Notes: a model not told the origin generated them from the sequence alone. A DNA stretch of 64,000 bases from Vibrio japonicus (GCF_024582835.1 NZ_CP102097.1:806001-870000); one strand, 5' to 3'; shown: positions 1 through 9,896, counted from the stretch's first letter. Made by a program: numbers and translations.

Positions 1-1133
1 TGCTTGGCTTTATCGGCGCAGGTTTTGTGATTGGTATTCGCCTCGTATCGGAGTGGTTTCCCCACAATGAGCTGGGTACGGCCGAAGGCATTTACGGCGG
101 TTGGGGCAACTTTGGTTCAGCAGCCGCAGCTTTCACACTACCGACAGCAGCTCTGATGTTTGGTGGCGAAGACGGTTGGCGCTACGCGATTGCGGTCACG
201 GGTGTGATGAGCTTAGTGTTCTCTGTGATTTTCTATCGTAGCGTGTCCGATACACCAAAAGGTTCTACTTACTTCAAACCTAAGCACTTATCTGCGATGG
301 AGGTGACCTCGAAAGGCGACTTCTTCTTTCTATTGCTGATGAAAGTGCCGATGTATGCCGTGTTAGCACTACTGGCATGGAAGCTGTCTGACGCAGGTAT
401 CGGAATGTTGTCTGACATCGCAGTAAACTCGATTTACGCGGGTTTGATTGCGCTGTATTTGGTTGAAGTAGCACAAGTCTGGAAGGTGAATAAAACCGTA
501 TTTGAAAAGCCCGTTGAAGAGATGCATCAGTACAAATTCAAACAAGTGGCGGTACTGAACGTGCTCTACTTTGCGACCTTTGGATCTGAACTGGCGGTCG
601 TTTCAATGTTGCCATTGTTTTTCTCAGAAACATTTGAGCTTTCGCCAGTATTGGCAGGCATGGTGGCATCGGCGTATGCCTTTATGAACTTGATGTCGAG
701 ACCGGGTGGTGGTTGGATTTCGGATCGCTATGGCCGTAAACCTACGCTACTGATTTTAACCGCAGGTCTTGCGGTGGGCTACTTCGTGATGGGACAAGTG
801 GGCAGTGAATGGCCGATTTGGCTGGCGGTAGCGGCGGCGATGGCATGCTCGTTCTTTGTTCAAGCGGGCGAGGGTGCGGTGTTTGCCACAGTGCCGCTGA
901 TTAAGCGTCGTATGACGGGCCAAATCGCTGGCATGACGGGTGCTTACGGTAACGTTGGTGCGGTGACTTACCTGACCATTCTGTCGTTTGTTGACTACCA
1001 AACGTTTTTCTTTGTCATCGCAGGTACGGCAGTTATTGGTTTTATTGCGCTAATGTTTATGGAAGAGCCAAACGGTAAGATCGCTGAAGTGAACGAAGAT
1101 GGTAGCGTGACGCTGATTGACGTCTCGAATTAA
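1..1133 (+). CDS. NarK-family nitrate/nitrite MFS transporter, 5' end outside window
   Basis: Inner-membrane major facilitator transporter of the nitrate/nitrite porter family, predicted to import nitrate or exchange nitrite. The reading frame is open from nt 3, so the first visible GTG at 27 is internal and the gene starts upstream of the window; about 376 residues are visible. The motif [14 protein letters not shown] with Gly-rich flanks matches the first nitrate-signature helix of NarK proteins, and [12 protein letters not shown] is the MFS loop between helices. Several hydrophobic helices follow. The C-terminus is short and polar. A hairpin terminator follows and then a PP2C/kinase gene, a pairing familiar in vibrio nitrate-assimilation regions, so an assimilatory role is plausible but inferred. 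Confidence 0.85.
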   Translation, partial: LGFIGAGFVIGIRLVSEWFPHNELGTAEGIYGGWGNFGSAAAAFTLPTAALMFGGEDGWRYAIAVTGVMSLVFSVIFYRSVSDTPKGSTYFKPKHLSAMEVTSKGDFFFLLLMKVPMYAVLALLAWKLSDAGIGMLSDIAVNSIYAGLIALYLVEVAQVWKVNKTVFEKPVEEMHQYKFKQVAVLNVLYFATFGSELAVVSMLPLFFSETFELSPVLAGMVASAYAFMNLMSRPGGGWISDRYGRKPTLLILTAGLAVGYFVMGQVGSEWPIWLAVAAAMACSFFVQAGEGAVFATVPLIKRRMTGQIAGMTGAYGNVGAVTYLTILSFVDYQTFFFVIAGTAVIGFIALMFMEEPNGKIAEVNEDGSVTLIDVSN

Positions 1134-1199
1134 GAGATTATGAAATCGGGAGATGCGTGAGTCGCGAAGAATCCCCCGTTCGTGTCTGACGCATCGTTC

Positions 1200-1228
1200 A
1201 AAAGCTCAATGTCAATTGGGCTTTTGTT
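1200..1228 (+). terminator. Rho-independent terminator after the nitrate transporter
   Basis: Arms AAAAGCTCAAT (1200-1210) and ATTGGGCTTTT (1215-1225) pair over 11 positions with one G-U, with a 4-nt loop and a T-rich tail. It separates the transporter from the downstream phosphatase-kinase gene. Confidence 0.75.
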
Positions 1229-1255
1229 CTTCCACCATTTTAACGAAGAGCGTCT

Positions 1256-3004
1256 ATGAATCTGAGCAAAAATAAGCATTTCCCCCAGCTTTCATTGGAG
1301 CATGGAGGAACATCGTTAACAGGCACACGCGCCGAAAACCAAGATGCCATTCTGGTCAAAGTCCCCCATGACACTAACGTATTGGCACACAAAGGTATTG
1401 TCGCCTGTATCGCGGACGGCGTCAGTTGCAGCGATCATAGTCAAAAGGCCAGTCATACCGCTGTGGTGCAGTTTATTACTGACTACTACGCAACGCCCGA
1501 TAGCTGGAGTGTTAAACGTTCAGCCAGCCAAATTCTGACGTCTCTCAATTCATGGTTATATGAAGAGGGAAGTAAACAAGGGCTATCACACAACGGTTTG
1601 GTGACCACCTTTAGTGCCATCATTTTTAAATCTAACACTGCGCATTTGTTTCACGTTGGTGATACGCGTATTTATCGACTCAGAGGCAATAAATTACATC
1701 GACTCACAAACGATCATCAGCGAACCAATTTCGGTAAAAGTGCTTATCTGACACGCGCTCTCGGTATGGATAACAAACTGGATGTGGACTATCAGACACT
1801 GTCATTGAGAGAAGGGGATAGGTTTGTTCTAACCTCAGACGGTGTCCACGACTATCTAGACCATCAAATGCTGACTGATATGGTGGCATCGACTACTGAA
1901 GACATATCAAAGCTCACTCAAAAACTGTGTGAGTATGCACTGAGCAGTGACAGTCAAGATAATCTGAGCTGTTTAATTATCGATATTCGCCAATTGCCCG
2001 AACACTCACTGCTGGAACATCAACAAGCAGTGCTAATGCGGACACTCCCTCCTGCATTAGACATTGGCAATCGCTTGGACGTCTATCGCGTTGAGCGCAT
2101 CCTTTATGAAGGGTCGCGCAGTCACGTATATCAAGTGGAGGATGAGGAGAGTGGAAGGCAAATGGTGATGAAAGTGCCGTCTGTCCAATACAGTGACGAC
2201 AGGGAATATTTGATCAACTTTGCCAACGAATATTGGGTGGGTTCTCAGCTCAATAACGAGAGGGTAATGAAAGTGTTCCCGACGCCGAAAGACTCTAAAT
2301 TTACCTATCAGTTATGTGAGCTGGTGGAGGGGGTAACATTACGACAATGGATGTACGATAACCCCAACCCAGACCTTCAACGTGTGCGTACGATCTTAAG
2401 TGAGCTGGTCAAAGCAGCAAGGGTGTTTCAGCGTGCGGATATGGTGCATCGCGACCTTAAGCCAGAAAATGTCATGATCACACCATCAGGTGGCGTAAAA
2501 ATCATCGACTTTGGCGCAGTGAAAGTGAAGGGCTTGGAAGAGATCTCTCCTGAAAGTCAGGAAGGAACACCGCTGGGGGCGGTGAATTACATTGCGCCTG
2601 AATACATCAATAATGGTGAAGCGACAACTCAGTCAGATCTGTTCTCGATTGCCGTGATAGGGTTTGAAATGCTGACAGGCCAACTGCCGTACAAGTCTAC
2701 TAACACTCAGAACCTACAATCGGCAAGGCACGTGAAGTGGGACTATCGCTCTGTACGTTCTTATCGGGAAGACATTCCATTATCGGTTGATCTCGCATTT
2801 CGCAAAGCGGTTCATCATTTGCCCTCACGACGTTATCAAGTGTTGAGTGAGTTTGTTACAGACCTACACACTCCAAATAAAGCATTGCAAGCAGAGTTCA
2901 AAGAACGCCCGTTACTGCAGAGGAATCCGGTTTTGTTCTGGAAGACGACGGCATTAATCGCAATATCTGTCGCTGTTTTAGAATGGCTATTTATTTACAA
3001 CTAA
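1256..3004 (+). CDS. Fused PP2C-type protein phosphatase and Ser/Thr protein kinase with C-terminal membrane anchor
   Basis: 582-residue protein joining two opposing signalling enzymes. Residues about 15-245 form a PP2C (PPM) domain: RAENQD near 25, ADGVS near 54, VGDTRIYRL, LTSDGVHDYLD and a final DNLSC supply the usual metal-binding acidic residues. Residues about 275-545 form a eukaryotic-like kinase: glycine loop YEGSRSHVY, Lys in VMKVP near 305, HRDLKPEN near 397 and DFG near 417, all intact. A single hydrophobic helix at about 561-581 with a very short tail suggests tail-anchoring in the inner membrane with both domains cytoplasmic. Its place next to a nitrate transporter suggests control of nitrate uptake or assimilation; the substrate is unknown. 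Start chosen at ATG 1256. Confidence 0.9.
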   Translation: MNLSKNKHFPQLSLEHGGTSLTGTRAENQDAILVKVPHDTNVLAHKGIVACIADGVSCSDHSQKASHTAVVQFITDYYATPDSWSVKRSASQILTSLNSWLYEEGSKQGLSHNGLVTTFSAIIFKSNTAHLFHVGDTRIYRLRGNKLHRLTNDHQRTNFGKSAYLTRALGMDNKLDVDYQTLSLREGDRFVLTSDGVHDYLDHQMLTDMVASTTEDISKLTQKLCEYALSSDSQDNLSCLIIDIRQLPEHSLLEHQQAVLMRTLPPALDIGNRLDVYRVERILYEGSRSHVYQVEDEESGRQMVMKVPSVQYSDDREYLINFANEYWVGSQLNNERVMKVFPTPKDSKFTYQLCELVEGVTLRQWMYDNPNPDLQRVRTILSELVKAARVFQRADMVHRDLKPENVMITPSGGVKIIDFGAVKVKGLEEISPESQEGTPLGAVNYIAPEYINNGEATTQSDLFSIAVIGFEMLTGQLPYKSTNTQNLQSARHVKWDYRSVRSYREDIPLSVDLAFRKAVHHLPSRRYQVLSEFVTDLHTPNKALQAEFKERPLLQRNPVLFWKTTALIAISVAVLEWLFIYN

Positions 3005-3012
3005 TTGCATAT

Positions 3013-3031
3013 ATAACTAATAATCATTACT
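3013..3031 (+). promoter_or_regulatory. Possible Fur box before siderophore ABC operon
   Basis: The sequence contains the core ATAATCATTA and matches about 12 of 19 positions of the Fur consensus. It lies about 30 bp before the binding-protein start. Iron repression of the 3-7.7 kb operon is expected from function. Confidence 0.45.
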
Positions 3032-3061
3032 ATTTGCATCCTGTGTGAGATTTAAACAAGG

Positions 3062-4033
3062 ATGTCAATTTTGCGATTCGCTTTTCATGCGCAGAAACAA
3101 GGAATTCAGTTTCTGATTTGCTCTTTTATTTTTGCTTGGAGTTCGGTGGCCAATGCCTCTCAAGATAGTCCGCTTTTAGTACAACATGCGATGGGGCAGA
3201 GCACTGTACCCGCTAAAGCTCAGCGAGTCGTTACTCTTTTTCAAGGCGCGACAGACAGCGCAGTGGCATTAGGTATAAAGCCGGTCGGTGTTGTTGAATC
3301 TTGGGCTGAAAAACCCATGTACCAATATCTTAGAAAGGATCTAGACGGCGTAAAATACGTCGGTTTGGAAACCCAGCCCAACTTAGAAGAGATTGCTGCG
3401 CTGAAACCGGATGTCATTATTGGCACCAAAGTCCGCCACGAAAAGATTTTTCCTCAGCTACAGAAGATAGCTCCGACAGTACTTGCGTCAACGGTTTATG
3501 ATTTCCAATATTCACTGGAGTTAACGGGCGAAGCGACCGGACGAAAAGCACAAGCTGAGATCATTTGGAACCAATGGAAGCAGAGAACGCACAACCTACG
3601 TGAACAGTTGCGCCAAAAACAGGCGAACTGGCCTTTATCTGCGTCAATACTCAATGTTAGAGCCGATCATCTACGTTTGTATTTGGAGGAAAGTTTTCCA
3701 GGGGCGGTGTTGAAAGATATTGGCTTTCAGTTTCCTATCGAAAGCAATGGGCGTTCTGGATGGGGAATGAAGTTAAAAACCAAAGAAGCGCTGCCGAGTG
3801 TGAATGCAGATGTCTTTTTTGTCCTTCTTCACTCTGATCAACCTGTTGTTGAACAAAACTATCAATCTTGGGCGTCTCATCCTTTATGGAATATTTTAGA
3901 GGCACCACGACACAAACAGGTTTACGAAGTCGATAGCGTAACTTGGGTTCTATCTGGCGGGATATTGGGAGCAAACCAAATACTCGATCAGCTCGCTGAT
4001 ATTTATCAGTTACCAACGTTAAAAGATGAGTAA
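3062..4033 (+). CDS. Periplasmic ferric-siderophore binding protein of ABC transporter
   Basis: 323 residues, FecB/FhuD/BtuF-like class III solute-binding protein that would deliver a ferric siderophore to the permeases encoded just downstream. A hydrophobic stretch at about 14-31 followed by ANAS looks like a Sec signal peptide. The mature part has typical family signatures: QRVVTLFQGATDSAVALGI and the LEEIAALKPDVIIGT region. The first ATG is taken; an AAGG lies too close for ideal spacing, so the start is less certain than the frame. Only 3 nt separate its stop from the next gene, indicating one operon. The cognate siderophore cannot be read from sequence; the IutA-like receptor nearby suggests a hydroxamate/alpha-hydroxycarboxylate type. 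Confidence 0.85.
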   Translation: MSILRFAFHAQKQGIQFLICSFIFAWSSVANASQDSPLLVQHAMGQSTVPAKAQRVVTLFQGATDSAVALGIKPVGVVESWAEKPMYQYLRKDLDGVKYVGLETQPNLEEIAALKPDVIIGTKVRHEKIFPQLQKIAPTVLASTVYDFQYSLELTGEATGRKAQAEIIWNQWKQRTHNLREQLRQKQANWPLSASILNVRADHLRLYLEESFPGAVLKDIGFQFPIESNGRSGWGMKLKTKEALPSVNADVFFVLLHSDQPVVEQNYQSWASHPLWNILEAPRHKQVYEVDSVTWVLSGGILGANQILDQLADIYQLPTLKDE

Positions 4034-4036
4034 CTG

Positions 4037-5050
4037 ATGCTATTGCCCAGAAATAACAACTTGGCGCGATGGGGGATCATTGTCTTATCGGTCGGAACCC
4101 TCATTATTGCGTCGGTTTCCAGCATGACATTTGGTCAGTATCCCATTTCCTTTGGCCAAGTACTGGCTGCTTTTTGGCACTACGACCCAACATCAATCGA
4201 GCATGTGATTCTCACAACGACGAGACTCTCGAGAAGTCTTGTCGCTGTTTCTGTTGGGGCTTCTTTAGCCGTTGCTGGCGTGTTAATGCAAACGCTCACT
4301 CGTAACCCTCTCGCATCTCCAGCGATATTTGGTGTTAACGCGGGTGCGATCTTTTTTATCGTCCTTTTCTCACAGTTTTTTGTGATTGCTTCAATGAACT
4401 TATTTTTCTGGAGTGCATTTTTTGGCGCAGCGGTTGCCGGGGCATTGGTCTATGGCTTGGGGAGCATGGGAAGAGATGGGACGTCGCCAGTACGAATCGT
4501 ATTAGCAGGAGCCGCGATTTCCGCACTGTTCATTTCCTTTACCCAAGGCCTATTGGTTCTCGGACAAGAAGGTCTCGATAGTGTGCTTTTTTGGGTCGCT
4601 GGATCGGTGTCTGGGCGTGAGCTAGACGTTGTATTACCTGTGTTGCCTTATCTATTGGGCGCTATCGTGTGTGCGATGATACTCGCACCACACATTAATA
4701 TACTGCTTTCCGGAGACGACATAGCAACAGGTCTGGGACAAAATACACTGGGCTTAAAAGTGCTGCTTAGCGTACTGATTATTGGCTTAGCTGGGGCCTC
4801 AGTCGCGTTGTCTGGCAACATAGGTTTTATTGGCCTGATTGTGCCGCATATGGCGCGTTCGGTGGTCGGAAATGATCATAAATGGTTGATTGCTCTAAGT
4901 GCGCTATGGGGCGCGACTTTATTGCTGTTGGCCGATGTTCTAGGACGTTCTTTATTAGAGCCTGACGAAATCCCCATTGGCGTTATGACCGCCTTAATAG
5001 GCGCTCCTTTCTTTGTTTATTTAGCGCGTAGAGGGAACCGGTATGAATAA
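4037..5050 (+). CDS. Ferric-siderophore ABC permease (FecCD family), subunit 1
   Basis: 337 residues, polytopic inner-membrane permease of the FecC/FecD/BtuC family. Family marks are RLSRSLVAVSVGASLAVAG followed by LTRNPLASPAIFGVNAGA near residues 85-105, and GFIGLIVPHMAR near 270, the coupling loop that meets the ATPase. It starts 3 nt after the binding-protein stop and its end overlaps the next permease start by 8 nt, so translation is likely coupled. It forms the transport channel with subunit 2. Confidence 0.88.
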   Translation: MLLPRNNNLARWGIIVLSVGTLIIASVSSMTFGQYPISFGQVLAAFWHYDPTSIEHVILTTTRLSRSLVAVSVGASLAVAGVLMQTLTRNPLASPAIFGVNAGAIFFIVLFSQFFVIASMNLFFWSAFFGAAVAGALVYGLGSMGRDGTSPVRIVLAGAAISALFISFTQGLLVLGQEGLDSVLFWVAGSVSGRELDVVLPVLPYLLGAIVCAMILAPHINILLSGDDIATGLGQNTLGLKVLLSVLIIGLAGASVALSGNIGFIGLIVPHMARSVVGNDHKWLIALSALWGATLLLLADVLGRSLLEPDEIPIGVMTALIGAPFFVYLARRGNRYE

Positions 5051-6074
5051 ACCGTTGGTGGTTCGCGCTCGTTATCTGTCTTTCTTTGTTTCGCCCACAA
5101 CCATAGTCGCTAGCCTGTCTATCGCTGCCATGACCACTTTAGTGATACTGCTTGCGCTCTCTTCTGGGTCACAATGGTTGAGTCCACAACAGGTCGTGAC
5201 TGAGATTTTCATTGGCGATAATTCTGAAATTAACATTATTCTCGAGACACTTAGGCTTCCTCGCACTTTGATGGCCGCTCTGGTTGGGGCGGGTCTGGCC
5301 ACATCAGGTTTAATTCTTCAATCGGTCATTCGGAACCCGTTGGCATCGCCAGATGTGGTCGGTATGACAAGCGGCGCATCCGCTGCGGCAGTGGCTTTTT
5401 TGTCTTTTTTCCAAATGAGTTACGGCATCGAATGGTTGCCCATATTTTCTATTGCGGGCGCGCTTTTTGCTTCAAGTCTCATCTATTTGCTTGCGTGGCG
5501 TAATGGCGTCAGCCCGATGAGGATGATCTTAGTCGGCATTGGCATCTCTGCCATTATGGGGGCATTGACGACGTTTGTTATTTCTATCAGTTCGACCTCA
5601 ACCAGTATCTCTGCGTATATCTGGTTAACTGGTAGCGTTTATGGTGCGAATTGGAGTGATGTCCAAGCGCTTTTACCGTGGCTATGTGTAGGCCTGATGA
5701 TTGCCCTAGCGTTTTCGCGTCGTATCAATGCGTTGGAGTTGGGCGATAACTTAGCGACGGGGCTAGGACTCTCAGTACAAAGAGTCCGATTGGTTCTGGT
5801 TTTGCTGAGTGTTGTCCTTGCTGCACCAGCGGTTGCCTATTCCGGTGCGGTTGGGTTTGTGGGGCTTATTGCACCGCATATTGCACGACGTTTGGTGGTC
5901 AGAAGCTTTGCCGTGTTGCTACCTGTTACCGCATTGATTGGAGCCTGTTTGGTTGTGCTGGCTGATTTATGTGGACGGATGTTATTCCAGCCACTTGATA
6001 TCCCGGCAGGCGTGTTTGTTTCAGCCATAGGCGCACCATTTTTTATCTACTTACTCTTCCGACAACGATTTTAA
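5043..6074 (+). CDS. Ferric-siderophore ABC permease (FecCD family), subunit 2
   Basis: 343 residues, second FecCD-type permease. An N-terminal cytoplasmic tail of about 20 residues precedes the first helix. RLPRTLMAALVGAGLA, IRNPLASPDVVGMTSGA and FVGLIAPHIARRL are the conserved family segments. It overlaps the preceding permease by 8 nt and is followed 28 nt later by the ATPase gene. It should heterodimerise with subunit 1. Confidence 0.88.
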   Translation: MNKPLVVRARYLSFFVSPTTIVASLSIAAMTTLVILLALSSGSQWLSPQQVVTEIFIGDNSEINIILETLRLPRTLMAALVGAGLATSGLILQSVIRNPLASPDVVGMTSGASAAAVAFLSFFQMSYGIEWLPIFSIAGALFASSLIYLLAWRNGVSPMRMILVGIGISAIMGALTTFVISISSTSTSISAYIWLTGSVYGANWSDVQALLPWLCVGLMIALAFSRRINALELGDNLATGLGLSVQRVRLVLVLLSVVLAAPAVAYSGAVGFVGLIAPHIARRLVVRSFAVLLPVTALIGACLVVLADLCGRMLFQPLDIPAGVFVSAIGAPFFIYLLFRQRF

Positions 6075-6102
6075 ATACAACTCTACGAATGGGAAATACA
6101 CC

Positions 6103-6927
6103 ATGTCTATCAGCAGTTGCTCTAACCCGTTATCAACCAAGAATTTGGCGTTGGGTTATCACAATGACACGATTATCAAGTCACTTGATTTAAACATCGA
6201 ACCGAACCAGATCACCGTGTTGGTCGGAGGGAATGGGTGTGGAAAGTCGACACTGCTAAAGTCCATGGCGAGGTTACTCACACCGAAATCAGGAGAAGTG
6301 ACTTTGCACGGAAAAGACATTAACCGTATGTCCGGTAAAGAAGTGGCTCGTCGTCTTGCTATCTTGCCACAAGGGCCAACAGCGCCCGAAGGTTTGACGG
6401 TAGAGCAGCTTGTGCGACAGGGCCGCTATCCCCATCAAAACTGGCTACAGAGCTGGACTGAAAGTGATGAAAGACTGGTTTATAAAGCGCTTGAAGCAAC
6501 AAATATGCTGGAGCTAGCCAATCGCCCGATAGAAGCGTTATCCGGAGGGCAACGGCAGAGAGCATGGATTGCGATGGCGCTAGCGCAAGACACCGATATT
6601 TTGTTGTTAGATGAGCCCACAACCTATTTAGATTTAACGCATCAAATTGAAGTTTTGGACTTGCTGTTCGAACTCAATCAAACGCATCAAACTACTATTC
6701 TCATGGTGTTGCACGACCTCAATCTCGCCTGTCGTTACGCTCATCAAATGATCGCGGTAAAAGACGGCACTGTATTCAGGCAGGGGCCACCTGAAGAAAT
6801 CTTAGATATCGACATGATTGAAGCGGTTTTTGGCATGCAATGTCATCTCGATCGTGACCCGCTTTTTGGTACACCCATGTGTGTTCCAAAAGGTAAGGGA
6901 CGAAAGGTGCATCAACACAATGAGTGA
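6103..6927 (+). CDS. Ferric-siderophore ABC transporter ATPase (FecE/FhuC type)
   Basis: 274 residues. It energises the transporter at the cytoplasmic face. Walker A GGNGCGKSTL near residue 43, ABC signature LSGGQRQRAWIAMAL, Walker B ILLLDEPTTYLDL and the switch His in VLHDLNLACRYA are all present. FecE-type proteins share the RQRAWIAMA and TTYLDL wording. The stop overlaps the start of the following reductase gene by 8 nt, so the five genes from 3062 to 7699 read as one operon. Confidence 0.92.
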   Translation: MSISSCSNPLSTKNLALGYHNDTIIKSLDLNIEPNQITVLVGGNGCGKSTLLKSMARLLTPKSGEVTLHGKDINRMSGKEVARRLAILPQGPTAPEGLTVEQLVRQGRYPHQNWLQSWTESDERLVYKALEATNMLELANRPIEALSGGQRQRAWIAMALAQDTDILLLDEPTTYLDLTHQIEVLDLLFELNQTHQTTILMVLHDLNLACRYAHQMIAVKDGTVFRQGPPEEILDIDMIEAVFGMQCHLDRDPLFGTPMCVPKGKGRKVHQHNE

Positions 6928-7699
6928 GCACGAAACGGACGTTTTATCAAAAAACGAGTGGGATACGCTTTCTCGCTTTGGTTTGAAACAGCAAACACAC
7001 GCGTTTGGCCCAAATCATCTTGATTCCAGATGTTTGTTAGATCCACAACAATGCCTCTCGACACTTGAAAAGATTATGCCTGAACTTGGTGCGCCCGATC
7101 TTAAAGTGACGGCATCGCTGGTGATTAAGCGGATTGCTTTTTTGGCGCTTGCCCCAACGTTGTACGCGATGTCGGTATACAACAAAGGGCTAAATCTATC
7201 GATAAACAATAGCGTATTTGACTACCAGTTGGACAACCGCTTTTGGCAAAACGGAATGCCGTTAAAGAATACGACGGTTCGGCTTGCTTCTGGTGAACGC
7301 CAAAAATGGCGAGACGAAGTACTGCATCACGTTTTTGCTGAGCATTTAACACGGTTGGTTGAGCAGTTTTATGACGTAACCGGAGTGTCGCAACGAATAC
7401 TGTGGGAGAACATCGCGGTTCGTGTATTTAGTATTTATGAAAGGCGAATACTGCCCGATGTGACGTGTGCGCTCAAAGAGACCGCAGAAGAGGATCTGGC
7501 ATTTTTGGTTGATGCAGATACGCATCACATCTTTGCTATGAAAGAAAATCCATTGACGCGTTTTTATCGTAAGAAAACGCTGTTTGGCGAGCCACCAGAA
7601 CCGATCAGAATGAGACGGACGTGTTGTTACTACTATCAAGCAACAACCCCTGAAGTCTACTGCTCAAACTGCCCATTGTTATTAAAGAGTAGGGAGTAA
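6920..7699 (+). CDS. FhuF-like siderophore-iron reductase with [2Fe-2S] cysteines
   Basis: 259 residues from ATG 6920, chosen because it overlaps the ATPase stop by 8 nt; longer upstream extension would run inside the ATPase gene. The C-terminus carries CC-x11-C-x2-C (in RRTCCYYY to CSNCPLL), the arrangement that binds a [2Fe-2S] cluster in FhuF-type cytoplasmic ferric-siderophore reductases (E. coli FhuF has x10). The rest is poorly conserved, as is usual for the family. Role: reduce Fe(III) on the imported siderophore to release Fe(II). Its position as last gene of the transport operon supports this. Confidence 0.8.
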   Translation: MSEHETDVLSKNEWDTLSRFGLKQQTHAFGPNHLDSRCLLDPQQCLSTLEKIMPELGAPDLKVTASLVIKRIAFLALAPTLYAMSVYNKGLNLSINNSVFDYQLDNRFWQNGMPLKNTTVRLASGERQKWRDEVLHHVFAEHLTRLVEQFYDVTGVSQRILWENIAVRVFSIYERRILPDVTCALKETAEEDLAFLVDADTHHIFAMKENPLTRFYRKKTLFGEPPEPIRMRRTCCYYYQATTPEVYCSNCPLLLKSRE

Positions 7700-7732
7700 C
7701 AATGAGCACCCCATCATCGGCAGTGCTCATTG
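7700..7732. terminator. Convergent hairpin between reductase and TonB receptor genes
   Basis: Perfect 10-bp arms CAATGAGCAC (7700-7709) and GTGCTCATTG (7723-7732) in a 42-bp gap between two convergent genes. There is no strong T-run on either side, so it is a probable rather than textbook terminator. Confidence 0.55.
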
Positions 7733-7741
7733 AATTTGGCG

Positions 7742-9850
7742 TTAAAAATCTAGCTTATAAGCCAGTGTGATAGTTCGGCCTCTGCCTTTGAAGTAGAGGT
7801 CGTCATTTTTAAACGCGCTTTGAGAGTAATAAGTGAAATAGTCTTCATTGAGTAGGTTGGCAACAGAAAAGTTCATCTTACCCACGGGCAGTTGATAGCC
7901 CAAAGTCGCGTCGACTAAGGTAAAACCATCAAAATCGAGTTCTTTATCATCAAAGTCACGACTAAAGGCATGATTGGCTTGTAGCATAGACGTGAGCTCA
8001 TCATTCCATTGCGCAGTCCATGCGACTCTGAGCTTGTTCGGCGGGATATCTGATCCAGTTAGTTTGGTATCTACAGAACCGTCATCGTCGGTATCTGATT
8101 TGCCCTGAATGTATGAGTAGCCCGTGTCGATTTTATGGTTTTCTGTTAATTGGTAACCTAACGACGCTTCTACGCCATGAATTTCCTTTTTCTCGCGTTT
8201 TACTGTGTAGAGACCATTGCTCTCAACAATGCGGCTGCCAAGGTCGGAGTTAGATTCGTAGTAGCTGATTTCAAAGTCGATGTTTTCATTGTTAAAACGT
8301 ATTCCCCCTTCGTAGTTGTCTGTCACAATAGGAGACAAGTCGATAAGATCTTCGACATTTTGTCCTGGCGTATTCACGCCGCGCAAGACTCGTCCAACAT
8401 CAGGCATACCAAAGCCTTGCGAATAGTTAGCGAATAAACTTACACTCGGCAACACTCTTAAAACCGCACCAGCGTTATAGATCATCTCGTCAAATTCTGG
8501 CGATCCGCCTTCAACCGTGACGCTGTTTCGCGAGGCGACGGTTTGGTAAGTATCAATATCCAGCTTTGCATTTTCATAGCGGGCACCCGCTTGGAGCGTT
8601 AATCGTTCGATAGGCGTCAGCGAGAGCTGGATAAATGGTGCGTAGTTATCATAGGTGGTTTCAGGGACATATGTGCGACCCGTTAAGATCAATCTCTGAC
8701 TGGTTGTATCCCTAAGTAAATCTAAACCTACTGTTGTGTTCAGTTTGCCATTCAGTAATCCATTTTTGGATAGATTGAACTTGGCACCTATTTTTTCCGA
8801 TTCATTCTGTGATTGGTCATAAATGGTGTCTGGTGTGTTTGGATCTTGGAAACTCTTAGACGTTGCAGCGCCGTATCTTCCGGCAAAGTCTTGATAGAAC
8901 GCCTGTGTTTTCAGTTTCATGCCCATCACGTCGGTGTCTGTGTATTCCAAGTTGATGGTTTGTACTTGGTTAGAAGGGGCCTTACCTACCGGATTACCTT
9001 TGACCGAAGTAGTCGCAATGCCGTTTACTCGGTCACCTGTTACCGAGACATAATTCTTTTCCCCTGTCAGTTGGTAGCGGTTGTAGGAAAACTCAATATT
9101 TTGTTCATCGCTAAACCAATAGCCCAGTTTTGTAAAGGCATCGTAGCTTCGCGAGTCCATGATGTCACCGCGAGTGGTGTCCGCACCGATGTAGTCGCCA
9201 TTTGCGTCAAGAAAGACACCTTGCGTTTCGCCAGTAAGGCCGACTAAATAGTCAAAGTTATCTTTGGCCCCTTGAATCTGGTAACTGAGCTTATAGGACA
9301 TCGTATCACTGCTGATACGCTCTGTTGGTGCGGTCATTTGTACGCTGATATCTTGTTTCAACTCTTCTGAACTGTTTGATTTGGTAATAAAGTTGATGAT
9401 CCCCCCCGTTGCACCTAAGCCGTGAATCGCGCTGGCACCGTGGATCACTTCTATGCGTTCAACCATGGAAAGGTCAATGGTATGGGCAGAGCGACTGCCT
9501 TCTCGAAGAGGGTTTGACTGAGGCACGCCATCTATCATGTAGAGTACCGATCGTCCCCTAAAAGTTTGACTACTGTTATTGAGCTTTTGTGTGTTGAGAG
9601 AATATCCGGGTAGCAAGTTTGAAAGGACTTGTGAGCTGTCCGTTACGATGGAAAGCTGCGATTCAATTTGTTCTTTGGTTATGACAGTCACGACTTGAGG
9701 TGAGTCCTCCTGACGTGCGTCAATTCGGCTGGATTCCACAATGACGGCGTCAAATTCCGTAACGTCTGTTGCGAGTGCCAGTGGGGCGTGAGCGGCACAA
9801 ATGAGTGGTGCAATGGGCAAAAGTTTTCTTGGTGAAAGTGGGTAAAGCAT
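7742..9850 (-). CDS. TonB-dependent ferric siderophore receptor, IutA-like
   Basis: 702 residues; outer-membrane beta-barrel that takes up a ferric siderophore. Signal peptide about 1-28 (ends ALAT). A TonB-box-like DAVIVESS follows, then a plug domain (VVTVITKEQIES, VERIEVIHGASAIHGLGATGGIINFITK pattern) and a barrel ending in GRGRTITLAYKLDF with terminal Phe. The late segment YQLPVGKMNFSVANLLNEDY and the GRGRT ending resemble aerobactin receptor IutA and relatives, so a citrate- or hydroxycarboxylate-type siderophore is the best guess. Convergent with the ABC/reductase operon and preceded by a good Fur box. Exact ligand unknown. Confidence 0.85.
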   Translation of the reverse strand: MLYPLSPRKLLPIAPLICAAHAPLALATDVTEFDAVIVESSRIDARQEDSPQVVTVITKEQIESQLSIVTDSSQVLSNLLPGYSLNTQKLNNSSQTFRGRSVLYMIDGVPQSNPLREGSRSAHTIDLSMVERIEVIHGASAIHGLGATGGIINFITKSNSSEELKQDISVQMTAPTERISSDTMSYKLSYQIQGAKDNFDYLVGLTGETQGVFLDANGDYIGADTTRGDIMDSRSYDAFTKLGYWFSDEQNIEFSYNRYQLTGEKNYVSVTGDRVNGIATTSVKGNPVGKAPSNQVQTINLEYTDTDVMGMKLKTQAFYQDFAGRYGAATSKSFQDPNTPDTIYDQSQNESEKIGAKFNLSKNGLLNGKLNTTVGLDLLRDTTSQRLILTGRTYVPETTYDNYAPFIQLSLTPIERLTLQAGARYENAKLDIDTYQTVASRNSVTVEGGSPEFDEMIYNAGAVLRVLPSVSLFANYSQGFGMPDVGRVLRGVNTPGQNVEDLIDLSPIVTDNYEGGIRFNNENIDFEISYYESNSDLGSRIVESNGLYTVKREKKEIHGVEASLGYQLTENHKIDTGYSYIQGKSDTDDDGSVDTKLTGSDIPPNKLRVAWTAQWNDELTSMLQANHAFSRDFDDKELDFDGFTLVDATLGYQLPVGKMNFSVANLLNEDYFTYYSQSAFKNDDLYFKGRGRTITLAYKLDF

Positions 9851-9896
9851 AGTTTTCTCTAAACTTGTTGAATAAAAAGAAAACTATAATGAGACT

